This document shows, in pieces, positions 25,297 through 33,489 of a DNA stretch of 64,000 nucleotides. The stretch is from an uncultured beta proteobacterium (GTDB taxonomy: Bacteria; Pseudomonadota; Gammaproteobacteria; Burkholderiales; Burkholderiaceae_C). Below the pieces are notes generated by a model, which ran no database searches, was not told where the DNA came from, and saw nothing but the letters and a program-made list of their open reading frames with translations. Numbering within the stretch: position 1 is the stretch's first letter; each line of letters opens with the position of its first letter. Made by a program: the position numbers and the translations under genes. Where the stretch lies: assembly GCA_903830985.1 (NCBI GenBank), contig CAIKVZ010000116.1:53263-117262 (forward strand), read 5' to 3'.

Positions 25297-26043
25297 TCAG
25301 TCGCCCCCGTGATGCGGCGAAAGTTCGCTCAGGAAGTAATCGCGCAAAGTCAAGCTGAAGGCCTTGGGGTTGGCCGGCGGCGCAAAGCGCTGGCCCAGGC
25401 GGATGCGAAAGTGCATGGGCATGTCGGGTCGCTTCAGCAAGGGCCAGCCCTTGCCCAAAAACCGGCTGTCCTGCTCGATGATGAGGGTCTGGATCGGAAC
25501 GCCGGAGCGGTAGGAAACATAGGCCGCACCGACCTGAAACTCGCCCAGTGGCATCGGGTCGCTGCGCGTGCCTTCGGGAAACAACAGCAGCTGGCTGCCA
25601 CGGTGCAATTCGTCCACCGCCAGATTGACCGCGCCGAGAAACAGGTCATTGCGGATGTAGCCGGCCAATCGAGCGCCGGCGCCCCACAGGGGATTGCGCA
25701 TCAGCGAGGCCTTCAGGATGCAGGTCACGTTGGGCAGCCGCGACAGGACCATGAGCGCGTCCAGCAGACCGGGGTGGTTGACCACCAGGATCAAGGGTCC
25801 GGCACCGCGCAGACGGTCCAGTGCAGTGATGTCAAAGCGCCCCAGACCGATGATGTGCAGCAGCCAGATGTAGGCTCGAAACCCCAGCGTGGCCATCCAG
25901 CGTCCGACCCACCTGCCCCAGTTTTTTGGCAAGACCAGCCCCAAGGGAAAGGCCAGAACCGTCCACGACAAGCAGCCCAGGCCCAGCATGAAAAGTGCGA
26001 AGCGCAGGCGCGCAGCGGAATACAGATGGCGCAGGAGCTGCAT
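25297..26043 (-). CDS. PlsC-like lysophospholipid acyltransferase
   Basis: 248 aa. An N-terminal membrane helix (about 14-36) precedes VVNHPGLLDAL with the HX4D dyad (His90, Asp95), KASLMRNPLWG, and the phosphate-binding LLFPEGTRS (about 154-161), all intact. It transfers an acyl chain to a glycerol- or sugar-based acceptor. Its coupling to the glycosyltransferase suggests that both act on the same lipid, as in loci where the two domains are fused. It starts 43 nt after the ketosynthase stop. Confidence 0.88.
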   Translation of the reverse strand: MQLLRHLYSAARLRFALFMLGLGCLSWTVLAFPLGLVLPKNWGRWVGRWMATLGFRAYIWLLHIIGLGRFDITALDRLRGAGPLILVVNHPGLLDALMVLSRLPNVTCILKASLMRNPLWGAGARLAGYIRNDLFLGAVNLAVDELHRGSQLLLFPEGTRSDPMPLGEFQVGAAYVSYRSGVPIQTLIIEQDSRFLGKGWPLLKRPDMPMHFRIRLGQRFAPPANPKAFSLTLRDYFLSELSPHHGGD

Positions 26044-26086
26044 CAGGAAAATGGCGTCTGTCAGTCGCTGTTCATTCGCTCAGGCG

Positions 26087-27340
26087 TCAAGCGACGGCAC
26101 GAAACGCCAGGACGGCGTTGCTGCCGCCAAACGCAAAGGAGTTGCTGATGGCCGCCTGCAACGGCACATCGCGCAGGGCGCTGCCCATCACATGGCGAAC
26201 CCCCAGGCAGTCCTGCGCAACCTGCTCCAGGTGCGCCGTTGGCGGGATCGCCTGCCGGGCCAGCGCCAGCACCGTGATCACGGCCTCCATCGCACCGACC
26301 GCACCCAGCGAGTGTCCGTGCATCGACTTGGTGCCGCTCACCGCCAGGCTCTCGGCATCGACGCCGAAGACCTGGCGCAGCGCGCTGATCTCGATCGGGT
26401 CACCTTCCGGTGTGGCCGTGCCATGGGCATTCACATAGCCGACCTGTGCGGGATCGATCTCGGCCTCTCGCAGCGCCTGCACGATGGCCCGGGCTTGCCC
26501 CTTGGCGTCGGGGCGCACCAGATGGCTGTGGTCGCAGCTTTGCCCAAATCCGGCCAATTCACAGTAGATGCGGGCGCCACGCCGGCGCGCCTGCTCCCAG
26601 TCCTCCAATACCAGCGCGGCCGCTCCCTCGCCGAGCACCAGGCCCTTGCGCCCGTGCTGAAAGGGTCGACAGGCGCGGTGCGCAGTTTGTTCATCGCCGG
26701 GGGCCACCACGCGCATCGCTTCCCACGCGCGCATGGTGGTGAACGCCAGCGGCGACTCCGAGCCGCCGGCGACGATCAAGCTGGATTCACCGCGTTGAAT
26801 CCGCCGGAACGCTTCACCAATGGAAACTGTGGACGAGGCGCAGGCCACCGAATAGGTCAGGCAGGCACTGCCCAGGCCCAAGGCCATGCCGATATGGGAT
26901 GCGGCCGCGTTGTTCATGGCCATGGGCACGGACAGGGGTGAGACACGTTGCTTGCCGCGCAGGTAAATGTCGCCGTAGCCCTTCTCGTAGGTCAACATGC
27001 CACCGGTGCCGGTGCCCCAGGACACACCGTACTCATCGGAGCCGGCGCCCTCTCGCGCCAATCCCGCATCATCCCAGGCAGAAAACGCCGCCGCCAGGCC
27101 CAACTGGCTGTAGCGATCGGTCACATGGGTGATCGCATGACCAATCGACTTCTCGGAATCGAATTGCGCGCAGGTCACCGCAGGCTGCACCAGCAGCGAT
27201 GGCGACGTGGGATGCTGGTAAATACGGACTGCGGATTCACCGCACAGCATGCGTGCAAAGAAATCGTCGGTGTCGCCGCCAAAGGGGCTCACCATTCCGA
27301 CGCCTGTGACAGCGACTCTTCTATCGGGCGCCTTGCTCAT
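26087..27340 (-). CDS. Beta-ketoacyl-ACP synthase II (FabF-like)
   Basis: 417 aa, full-length KAS II. Cys167 in YSVACASSTVS, the first His in YVNAHGTATPEGD and the second in KSMHGHSLGAVGAME are all present, as is the closing NSFAFGGSNAVL. It heads the leftward unit with acyltransferase, glycosyltransferase and methyltransferase, and is divergent from another ACP-KS-dehydratase unit. It may be a second APE elongation KS or supply precursor acyl chains. The 258-nt divergent region 27341-27598 must carry its promoter. Confidence 0.92.
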   Translation of the reverse strand: MSKAPDRRVAVTGVGMVSPFGGDTDDFFARMLCGESAVRIYQHPTSPSLLVQPAVTCAQFDSEKSIGHAITHVTDRYSQLGLAAAFSAWDDAGLAREGAGSDEYGVSWGTGTGGMLTYEKGYGDIYLRGKQRVSPLSVPMAMNNAAASHIGMALGLGSACLTYSVACASSTVSIGEAFRRIQRGESSLIVAGGSESPLAFTTMRAWEAMRVVAPGDEQTAHRACRPFQHGRKGLVLGEGAAALVLEDWEQARRRGARIYCELAGFGQSCDHSHLVRPDAKGQARAIVQALREAEIDPAQVGYVNAHGTATPEGDPIEISALRQVFGVDAESLAVSGTKSMHGHSLGAVGAMEAVITVLALARQAIPPTAHLEQVAQDCLGVRHVMGSALRDVPLQAAISNSFAFGGSNAVLAFRAVA

Positions 27341-27598
27341 GGATTTCTGCGAATTAAGTCTATTGGGTATAGAACCAGATTGGCGAAAAACAATTCAGCC
27401 GAACCGGGCCGCCACAGTGGTGTGCAGAAGCCTTGAATTCTAACGCACGCGGTATTCTTGCAGCCTCAATGACAAGGCCAAATCGCGGCGGCGCTCGCCT
27501 TGAATGCGCCGGCCGGCATGGCTGCACAACGTGCGGTTCATCTTTGCCGGCGCATGGTTCCGATACAATCTGGCACCAATGTCACTCTGGTAACCCGC

Positions 27599-27850
27599 AT
27601 GTTGTTCGATCAAATCAAAAACTATTTAGTGACGACGGCTGGCACCGATCCCAAGAAATTTGAGGATCCACAATTGAAGGTTGCCGATCTGCAACTGGAT
27701 TCCCTGGGTTTGATCGAAATGCTTTTTGAGATCGAAGACAAATACGGATTTCAGATTCCGGATCCCACGGTCTTTTTACCCATGAGCTTCGCCGAGATGG
27801 TTGCGGCCATCGATGTCATGGTGAAAGAACAGACCCAGTCCAAGGCCTAG
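27599..27850 (+). CDS. Acyl carrier protein (third of the locus)
   Basis: 83 aa. The phosphopantetheine Ser35 is in DLQLDSLGLIEML, a DSLG motif typical of fatty-acid-type ACPs, and acidic helices follow (EIEDKYGFQIPDP). The ATG at 27599 is chosen since the 33 upstream codons in frame do not resemble an ACP. A TACAAT -10-like hexamer lies at 27564-27569, but no convincing -35 is spaced correctly. The next KS gene starts 9 nt after its stop. Together with the KS and FabZ-like genes it makes a compact elongation module. Confidence 0.9.
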   Translation: MLFDQIKNYLVTTAGTDPKKFEDPQLKVADLQLDSLGLIEMLFEIEDKYGFQIPDPTVFLPMSFAEMVAAIDVMVKEQTQSKA

Positions 27851-27859
27851 GCAGCATTC

Positions 27860-29122
27860 GTGAACCGAGTTGTTGTCACCGGCTCCGGCATCATTTGCCC
27901 CCTGGGTGCCGACAAGGCCAGCACCTTCGCTGCCGCGCTGCAAGCGAGCAGCGCCATTGGCCCCTGTCCCGCCGACATCTCGACCTGGCTGCCGAATATC
28001 GTTGTGGCTCAGGCCAGCGTTGACCCGCTGACCCTGCTGGAGCGCGCCGACCACGGGCTCGACCGTGCCACCCAGTTTGCACTGCTGGCGGCAGCACAGG
28101 CCATCGCTGACGCCGGCTTCGATTGCCCACCGACCGACTCACGGCGTGTCGGCGTCTACGTTGGCATCGGCTTTGGCGGCTCGCAAACCAGTGACGCGCA
28201 GTACGCACGCTTTTACAAGACGCTGTCCGACCCCAGCCTGAAGCACAAGGACCCCACGGTCATGCATCCGCTGACGGTGCCGCGCATCATGGCCAATGCG
28301 GCCGCTGCCGCCATCACCATGCGCTACGGACTGCAGGGACCCAGCAACACCTATGCGGTCGCCTGTGCCTCATCGGCCATTGCCATCGGCGAGGCCTATC
28401 GCGCCATCCGCCATGGCTATCTGGACGCGGCGCTGGTGGTCGGCACCGAAGCCATGCTCAACGTCGGCGCCATGATGGGCTGGAATGCGCTGCGCGTCAT
28501 GGCCAAACCCGACGCCCACGACGTGTCGCGCAGTTGCCGGCCGTTCTCAATCGATCGCAGTGGCTTCGTGATTGGCGAGGGTGCTGCCGCGCTGGTGCTC
28601 GAAACCGTCTCCCGCAGCAGCCAGCGCGGTGCCCGGGTACTGGCCGAGATGGCGGGTTACGGCTGCAGCAGTGACGCGCAGCATCTGACGGCGCCCAGCG
28701 TCGACGGCCAGGCCCACGCCATGCAACAGGCGCTGCAGGAAGCCGGTCTGGCACCCGAACAAATTCAGTACCTCAATGCCCATGGCACAGCCACCGATGC
28801 CGGCGATGTGATCGAAACCCAATCCATCCACAAGGCCTTTGGCAGTGCCGCCAGAAAGCTCGCAGTGAGTTCGACCAAGTCCATGCACGGCCACCTCATC
28901 GGCGCGACCGGAGCCCTGGAACTGGCGCTCAGCATTGAAGCCATGAACAGCGGCTCACTGCCACCCACAGCGCACCTGGACAAGCCTGATCCGCGCTGCG
29001 ACCTGGATTACATCCCGCTGCGGGCACGCCACGGCTGTCATGTGGAAGCGGTGATGTCGAATTCCTTCGCCTTCGGCGGCAGCAATGTTTCTCTGGTGGC
29101 ACGCCGGTTTGCCGCGCCATGA
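27860..29122 (+). CDS. Beta-ketoacyl-ACP synthase II (second FabF-like)
   Basis: 420 aa from a GTG. The catalytic residues are complete: Cys169 in YAVACASSAIA, then YLNAHGTATDAGD and KSMHGHLIGATGALE, and the C-terminal NSFAFGGSNVSLV. The closeness of its motifs to those of the KS at 26087 suggests an old duplication, though their N-termini differ clearly. It is coupled to the FabZ-like gene by ATGA. Likely task: elongating either the polyene or the acyl substrates of DarB. Confidence 0.92.
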   Translation: MNRVVVTGSGIICPLGADKASTFAAALQASSAIGPCPADISTWLPNIVVAQASVDPLTLLERADHGLDRATQFALLAAAQAIADAGFDCPPTDSRRVGVYVGIGFGGSQTSDAQYARFYKTLSDPSLKHKDPTVMHPLTVPRIMANAAAAAITMRYGLQGPSNTYAVACASSAIAIGEAYRAIRHGYLDAALVVGTEAMLNVGAMMGWNALRVMAKPDAHDVSRSCRPFSIDRSGFVIGEGAAALVLETVSRSSQRGARVLAEMAGYGCSSDAQHLTAPSVDGQAHAMQQALQEAGLAPEQIQYLNAHGTATDAGDVIETQSIHKAFGSAARKLAVSSTKSMHGHLIGATGALELALSIEAMNSGSLPPTAHLDKPDPRCDLDYIPLRARHGCHVEAVMSNSFAFGGSNVSLVARRFAAP

Positions 29123-29622
29123 AGCCAGCCATTCCCGAATTCCCCTTCACCCTGGACCGCCAGGCGATTGAACAACTGCTGCCGCATCGCGGCCCCATAT
29201 TTGCCTGCCAGCAGTTGATCGCACGGGGGCCGCGGACTTACACCGCCACCGCCAATTGGCCACTGGACAACGCCCTGATCCAGGGGCACTTCCCGGGCTA
29301 CCCGCTGGTACCCGGCGTGATGCTGATTGAATCGGTGACCCAACTCGCCGGTGCCGGCTTGCTGAGTGCCGACGCTTACGTCCGGTCCATGCCCGGCAAT
29401 CGCATCGGCGTGCTGGCGTCGGTACGGCGCTGCGCCTTCAAGCGGCCCGTGCTGCCGGAACAGGACGTCACCTTCGAGATCACCTGCCGGCAGATCGGCG
29501 CTGATGCCGTACAGGTCAGCGCCCAGGCCCTGGTCGATGGCGTCGAAGTGGCGCAGTTGGAAACCCTGATGGTCTACGCCGACCGGACCCAGCTTGGCGT
29601 TGCCATGGGTGGTTCCGCCTGA
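29119..29622 (+). CDS. FabZ-like 3-hydroxyacyl-ACP dehydratase
   Basis: 167 aa. LLPHRGPIFACQQL is the N-terminal FabZ motif, and QGHFPGYPLVPGVMLIES carries the catalytic His57 and Glu71. The rest matches a complete hotdog (VRRCAFKRPVLPEQDVTFEI). It dehydrates beta-hydroxyacyl-ACP to the trans-2-enoyl form. With the preceding ACP and KS it forms a module lacking its own ketoreductase, which would have to come from 21772 or primary metabolism. It is the last gene of the pigment locus. Confidence 0.92.
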   Translation: MKPAIPEFPFTLDRQAIEQLLPHRGPIFACQQLIARGPRTYTATANWPLDNALIQGHFPGYPLVPGVMLIESVTQLAGAGLLSADAYVRSMPGNRIGVLASVRRCAFKRPVLPEQDVTFEITCRQIGADAVQVSAQALVDGVEVAQLETLMVYADRTQLGVAMGGSA

Positions 29623-29660
29623 ACCCTGCCCCTGGCAGACGCCAACGGGTCTGTTCGAGC

Positions 29661-29688
29661 CCAGGCAGGAAACCCAGGCCGTGCCTGG
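29661..29688. terminator. Candidate hairpin between convergent genes
   Basis: CCAGGCA (29661-29667) can pair with TGCCTGG (29682-29688) around a 14-nt loop, between the stops of the FabZ-like gene and the convergent cytochrome c gene. There is no T-run, so it is at best a weak or Rho-assisted terminator. Confidence 0.3.
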
Positions 29689-29719
29689 CGCAAATCGAAG
29701 CTATCCTGGCGCAGGCGGT

Positions 29720-30070
29720 TTAGCGCGACAGTATCCAGTCCGCCAGGTTCTTCAGCGCCACCGGGTCCTTGCTGTCGATGATCTTGTGCGACTCTTCAGT
29801 GCCGTCTTCGGATTTCACCTTGGGGCCGGTGGTCATGTGCTTGATGAGTTTGTCCGACGCATCGGCCTTGCCCAGGTATTTGGCCGCAATCTTTTTCAGG
29901 GCCGGCCCGCTCTTGGTCTTGTCGACCGAGTGGCACTTGGTGCATTCGTTCTTCTTGAACAGCGCCTGCGCCGCGTCAGCGTCCACCGCCGCATGGGCCG
30001 GTGTCAGGGTAAAAACGGCACTCAGGGCGGTGGCCACGACGGTGGCGGTTGAGGTCTTGAACAGTCTCAT
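29720..30070 (-). CDS. Class I cytochrome c, periplasmic
   Basis: 116 aa. A signal peptide (cleavage after TPAHA, about residue 27) is followed by CTKCH, the covalent haem c site, and a later MTTGPKVKSE region whose Met is the probable axial ligand. The pattern VDADAAQALFKKNECTKCHSV fits small soluble electron carriers of the c551/c555 group. GGAG lies 6 nt before the ATG at 30070; an ATG four codons upstream lacks a site. It is monocistronic and convergent with the pigment locus, with no sign of functional linkage. Confidence 0.92.
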   Translation of the reverse strand: MRLFKTSTATVVATALSAVFTLTPAHAAVDADAAQALFKKNECTKCHSVDKTKSGPALKKIAAKYLGKADASDKLIKHMTTGPKVKSEDGTEESHKIIDSKDPVALKNLADWILSR

Positions 30071-30393
30071 GGGTTTCTCCAAAAAGGTTTGTCACAGCTG
30101 TACAACGCGCCAGCCAGCGAACCGTCCATAAAGCTTTGTAAAGTCGACCCCGGGCCTGCTGCTATGACGCGATGGAATACCCCGTCAAGGACTGGATGCT
30201 GGGCCTGCGTGGCAGTTACGCCGGGTCCGCCTACGGCGTTGCACCGCCGCTGGAGTCCGCGCGACTGGGCGGTTTTCTCAACCTGTACCTTCATCTTGTT
30301 CCGATACCTCTGTGTCGAGGCACTGGGGCCGCTCCCGCAGTGGCTCGGTCAACGCTTGTATTTTTTTGTCGAAACGCCCTGAGCGGGCGGCAG
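30071..30393. other. 323-nt spacer without a supported gene
   Basis: This stretch lies between the cytochrome c start and the stop of the response regulator. A 77-codon frame starting at 30172 on the plus strand lacks a ribosome-binding site and resembles no family. A short GC hairpin (CGCCC-GCTCA-GGGCG on the minus strand, near 30373-30388), followed by TTT, may weakly end the regulator transcript. Confidence 0.5.
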
Positions 30394-31011
30394 TCATCCG
30401 GCTGAAAGCTGGCCGCGCTGCACGATGGCCGTCGCAATCGCCAGCAGTCGTTTGAAGGGAACCGGTTTCGGCAGGATTTCAATGCCGGGCGGTATCCCTC
30501 CGCGCAACGCAGTCTCTGCTGCATCCAGCCCGGAGACGACGGCGATGGTGGTGTGGGCAACCTCAGGGGTCTGATGCAAGACCCGCAACATGTTGAAACC
30601 GTCCATGCCCGGCATCTGCAGGTCGGTCACCAGAAAATCGGGCGGACTGCGCCCTATGGCCAGCAGTGCGGCCACCGCGTTGTCACATGCCGTCACCTCG
30701 GGCGCCATCGGCCAGAAGGCCATCTGCGTCCGGTAGAGGCGCAACAGCGCGGCGTCATCTTCCACCACCATGACACGCAAGCGGCGCTGTGTCGAGGTTG
30801 CGACCCGGCTTGGCACATGTTCCGGACTGGGGCCCTTGCGCAACAGGGTCTCGACCGATTCACGCAGCACTCGGCGGTGGCCGCCCTTGGTCTTCCAGGC
30901 CTGCAACAGCCCACTTTCCACCCAAAGCTGAATGGTGCTGACGGCGACACCCAGCAAAACCGCCGCTTCACGGGTGGTGCAAAAGGTTTTTTCAACGGCG
31001 GCTGATGACAT
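30394..31011 (-). CDS. Response regulator with N-terminal MerR/excisionase-type HTH
   Basis: 205 aa with domains in an uncommon order. Residues 8-62 are a MerR/excisionase-type helix-turn-helix ([37 protein letters not shown]). Residues 77-195 form a receiver domain: acidic pair in VVEDDAALL, phosphoacceptor Asp in [13 protein letters not shown], a Ser at the switch position (AVVSG) and Lys in ILPKPV. No histidine kinase is adjacent. It probably binds DNA in response to phosphorylation. It is divergent from cheY, so it may act on that shared 151-nt region. Confidence 0.87.
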   Translation of the reverse strand: MSSAAVEKTFCTTREAAVLLGVAVSTIQLWVESGLLQAWKTKGGHRRVLRESVETLLRKGPSPEHVPSRVATSTQRRLRVMVVEDDAALLRLYRTQMAFWPMAPEVTACDNAVAALLAIGRSPPDFLVTDLQMPGMDGFNMLRVLHQTPEVAHTTIAVVSGLDAAETALRGGIPPGIEILPKPVPFKRLLAIATAIVQRGQLSAG

Positions 31012-31082
31012 GGTGGCTATCGTAGTTTATGAGCGATTTAGTCCTAAGCACAAATCAATATAAATAATCATTTATTGGTGTT

Positions 31083-31088
31083 TATAAT
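31083..31088 (+). promoter_or_regulatory. Consensus -10 hexamer ahead of cheY
   Basis: A perfect TATAAT lies 75 nt upstream of the cheY start, in an AT-rich island (31012-31100) unlike its surroundings. No good -35 sits 16-18 nt away, and I find no sigma-28 type pair, so only the -10 is supported. Confidence 0.35.
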
Positions 31089-31162
31089 AGATTTGGCGCC
31101 TCTTTGCCAGAATCCGTCTGGAACCAGGTTGTTTAACGAGGTTTTCTGCCAGGAAGCTGCAG

Positions 31163-31555
31163 ATGGATATTTCACAACTCTCGGTGCTCGTGGTTGACGA
31201 CTTTGCCACCATGCGACGCATCATCAACAATTTGCTCAAGGAAGCTGGCTGCAGCCAGATCAGCGAGGCAGAGGACGGCGTCGAGGCACTGCGCAAACTG
31301 GAAAGCAGCGCTTTCAGTTTCGTCGTCAGCGACTGGAACATGCCGAACATGAGCGGACTGGAACTGCTCAAGGCGGTACGTCACTCGGATCATCTCAAAC
31401 ACCTTCCCTTCCTGCTCGTGACGGCCGAGGCGCGCAAGGAAAACATCATCGACGCGGCCCAGGCCGGCGCAGACGGCTACATCGTCAAACCATTCACGGG
31501 CTTGGTACTGCGTCAGAAGATCGACGCCATCTTGCAACGCAGGGCTATCGCATGA
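31163..31555 (+). CDS. cheY: Chemotaxis response regulator CheY
   Basis: 130 aa, a single receiver domain. Visible functional residues are Asp12-Asp13 ([10 protein letters not shown]), phosphoacceptor Asp57 ([12 protein letters not shown]), Thr87 (LLVTAEA) and Lys109 (YIVKPFT). This residue set and the [13 protein letters not shown] helix are CheY-typical. Phospho-CheY binds the flagellar motor switch. The stop overlaps cheZ by ATGA. Other chemotaxis genes (cheA, cheW) are not in the window. Confidence 0.95.
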   Translation: MDISQLSVLVVDDFATMRRIINNLLKEAGCSQISEAEDGVEALRKLESSAFSFVVSDWNMPNMSGLELLKAVRHSDHLKHLPFLLVTAEARKENIIDAAQAGADGYIVKPFTGLVLRQKIDAILQRRAIA

Positions 31556-32175
31556 ACACTTTCGTCACTGCATCAGGTCTCAGCGCCGAGGAAACATTTT
31601 CCCGACTGGGACGCATCACCCGACAACTGCACGAAGCCATGAGCGAACTCGGCCTGGAGAAGGGCCTGATTGCCGTTGCCAACGAGATTCCGGACGCACG
31701 CGATCGCCTCGGCCACGTGGGCTACATGACCGAGTCGGCGGCGACCGAGGTGCTCAACGTGATCGACCTGGCGCAGCCAAAATGCCAGGCCTTTAAGGAA
31801 CAGAGCCGCTCCATGGCCGAAGCCCTGGAACAGTTGAGAAAAACTGGCACGCCACGCACGGAAGAGGTCAGCGACGTGCTGGCCACCTGCCAGATGTTCA
31901 CCGGCGAGGCCGTGCAGTTCGCCGACACGCAAAGCACCGCGCTGGGCGACATCATGATGACGCAGGACTTTCAGGACCTGTCAGGCCAGATCATCAAGAA
32001 GGTCATCGACATCATCAGCCTGACCGAAAAACAGCTGCTCAGCCTGCTGATGCACAGTGCGCCCGAGCATTTGCACGGCATGGCTTCGGACAGCGAACTG
32101 GCGGGGCCGCAGGTACCGGACAAGGCGCTCAAACAGGACGACGTGGACGACCTGCTGGCATCGCTGGGTTTTTGA
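31552..32175 (+). CDS. cheZ: CheY phosphatase CheZ
   Basis: 207 aa, predicted to be almost wholly helical. The catalytic segment [16 protein letters not shown] (about 136-150) holds the Asp/Gln residues that position water on phospho-CheY. The C-terminal [13 protein letters not shown] is the conserved CheY-binding tail. It switches off CheY signalling. Translation is coupled to cheY by a 4-nt overlap. CheY-CheZ pairs next to flagellar or chemotaxis loci are normal in Betaproteobacteria; here the pair appears isolated. Confidence 0.95.
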   Translation: MNTFVTASGLSAEETFSRLGRITRQLHEAMSELGLEKGLIAVANEIPDARDRLGHVGYMTESAATEVLNVIDLAQPKCQAFKEQSRSMAEALEQLRKTGTPRTEEVSDVLATCQMFTGEAVQFADTQSTALGDIMMTQDFQDLSGQIIKKVIDIISLTEKQLLSLLMHSAPEHLHGMASDSELAGPQVPDKALKQDDVDDLLASLGF

Positions 32176-32200
32176 CGACAACCTGCGGACTGCCAAGACT

Positions 32201-32956
32201 TCAGCCGCGCCCGACAAAGGGCATCTTGGTCGCCATCACGGTGTGGAACAACACGTTCGCCTCCAGCGGCAGATTGGCCATGTACAGCACGGATTGACCG
32301 ACGATGGCAACGTCCATCAAGGGTTCGATGGCGATCTCGCCATGCGCCTGCAGAATGCCCGTGGCCATGCGCTGCGCCATCTCGGTGGCCGCGTTACCAA
32401 TGTCGATTTGTCCCACGGCGATGTCGTACTTGCGACCGTCGAGTGCGGCGCTTTTGGTCAGGCCGGTGACGCCGTGTTTGGTCGAGGTGTAGGCAATGGA
32501 ATTGGGGCGCGGCGCGCTGGCTGAAATGGAGCCGTTGTTGATGATGCGCCCGCCGCGCGGTGTCTGCGCCTTCATCACCCGGAACGCCTGCTGAATGCAC
32601 AGGAACATGCCGGTGAGGTTGATGTCCACCACGTTCTTCCACTGCGCCAGGCTCAGGTCCTCCAAGGCAATGCCCGGTGCGCTCACGCCCGCATTGTTGA
32701 ACAGCAGGTCGACCCGGCCGAAACGCGCCACTGCAGCAGCGAACAGCGCCTGCACCGAGTCCGGATCGCTCACGTCCGTGGGCACCGCCAGCGTCTGCTG
32801 CGGCACACCGGCCAGCGCCGCCACCTCGGCCAGCGGCTCGGCGCGCCGGCCCGCCAGCACGACGCTGTAGCCGTCCCTGAGCAGCGCCAGCGCTGCTGCC
32901 TTGCCAATGCCGGAACCGGCACCGGTCACGATCGCCACTTTGTTGTTTGGAGTCAT
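32201..32956 (-). CDS. Short-chain dehydrogenase/reductase
   Basis: 251 aa. Cofactor loop [11 protein letters not shown] (about 10-20), NNAGVSAPG, catalytic Ser in NNGSISAS, and Tyr/Lys in IAYTSTKHG. The Arg of AGRRAEP after strand 2 suggests NADP preference. The ATG at 32956 is used, as the 22 codons upstream lack SDR sequence. The C-terminal region ([26 protein letters not shown]) matches SDRs of unknown substrate common in Proteobacteria. It is divergent from the thioesterase gene. Confidence 0.88.
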   Translation of the reverse strand: MTPNNKVAIVTGAGSGIGKAAALALLRDGYSVVLAGRRAEPLAEVAALAGVPQQTLAVPTDVSDPDSVQALFAAAVARFGRVDLLFNNAGVSAPGIALEDLSLAQWKNVVDINLTGMFLCIQQAFRVMKAQTPRGGRIINNGSISASAPRPNSIAYTSTKHGVTGLTKSAALDGRKYDIAVGQIDIGNAATEMAQRMATGILQAHGEIAIEPLMDVAIVGQSVLYMANLPLEANVLFHTVMATKMPFVGRG

Positions 32957-33045
32957 GTTGCTTGCTGCTGAGAAATTGGAAATTGACTGTAGCAGGGCAC
33001 AGCCTTTATTCGGCGTTAGCATCGATGATTTTCAAGGTCCATCCG

Positions 33046-33483
33046 ATGCCGCGCATCCAGCTAAAGCCCGCACCCCGTTACCCCTTTGCCACCGACATCC
33101 AGATCTACATCAGCCACGTGAATCAGGGCGGGCATCTGGACAACGCCCAGTTGCTGACCTTGGTCTCCGAGGCCAGGGTGAGATTTTTCAATTCCCTGGG
33201 CTACTTTGAATCGGGTGTGGACGGCGCACACATCGTCGTCGGCGACCTCGTTGCCCAATACAAGTCCGAAGGCTTTCATGGCGAGACCATGCTGGTTGAA
33301 ATGGCGCCTGGCGACTTCAACAAGTACGGCTTTGACCTGCAGTTTCGCATGCGCGAAAAGACAACGCTGCGCGAGGTGGCGCTGGGCAAGATCGGCATCG
33401 TCTTTATCACCCGTGCCGATCGCAAGGTTCGCCTGATACCTCAGGCTTTCATGAACAAGTTGCAGCAGGCTGGGATGCTGTGA
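33046..33483 (+). CDS. Hotdog-fold acyl-CoA thioesterase (4HBT-like)
   Basis: 145 aa. FATDIQIYISHVNQGGHLDNAQLLTLVSEARVRFF carries the 4-hydroxybenzoyl-CoA-thioesterase type N-terminal pattern, with a conserved Asn/Asp near the helix, and VGDLVAQYKSEGFHGETMLVEM follows. It probably hydrolyses a short or medium acyl-CoA. The ATG at 33046 has AAGG eight bases upstream; an ATG at 33025 is also possible. It stands alone between two divergent or convergent neighbours. Confidence 0.8.
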   Translation: MPRIQLKPAPRYPFATDIQIYISHVNQGGHLDNAQLLTLVSEARVRFFNSLGYFESGVDGAHIVVGDLVAQYKSEGFHGETMLVEMAPGDFNKYGFDLQFRMREKTTLREVALGKIGIVFITRADRKVRLIPQAFMNKLQQAGML

Positions 33484-33489
33484 CGCCCC

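Noticed and set aside
30172..30405. 77-codon plus-strand frame between cytochrome c and regulator
   Set aside because: No ribosome-binding site, odd composition, and it overlaps the end of the regulator gene.
31012..31162. Sigma-28 flagellar promoter before cheY or the regulator
   Set aside because: TAAA and CGATA elements occur on the minus strand, but the spacing is about 14 instead of 17 nt; only a TATAAT -10 is convincing.
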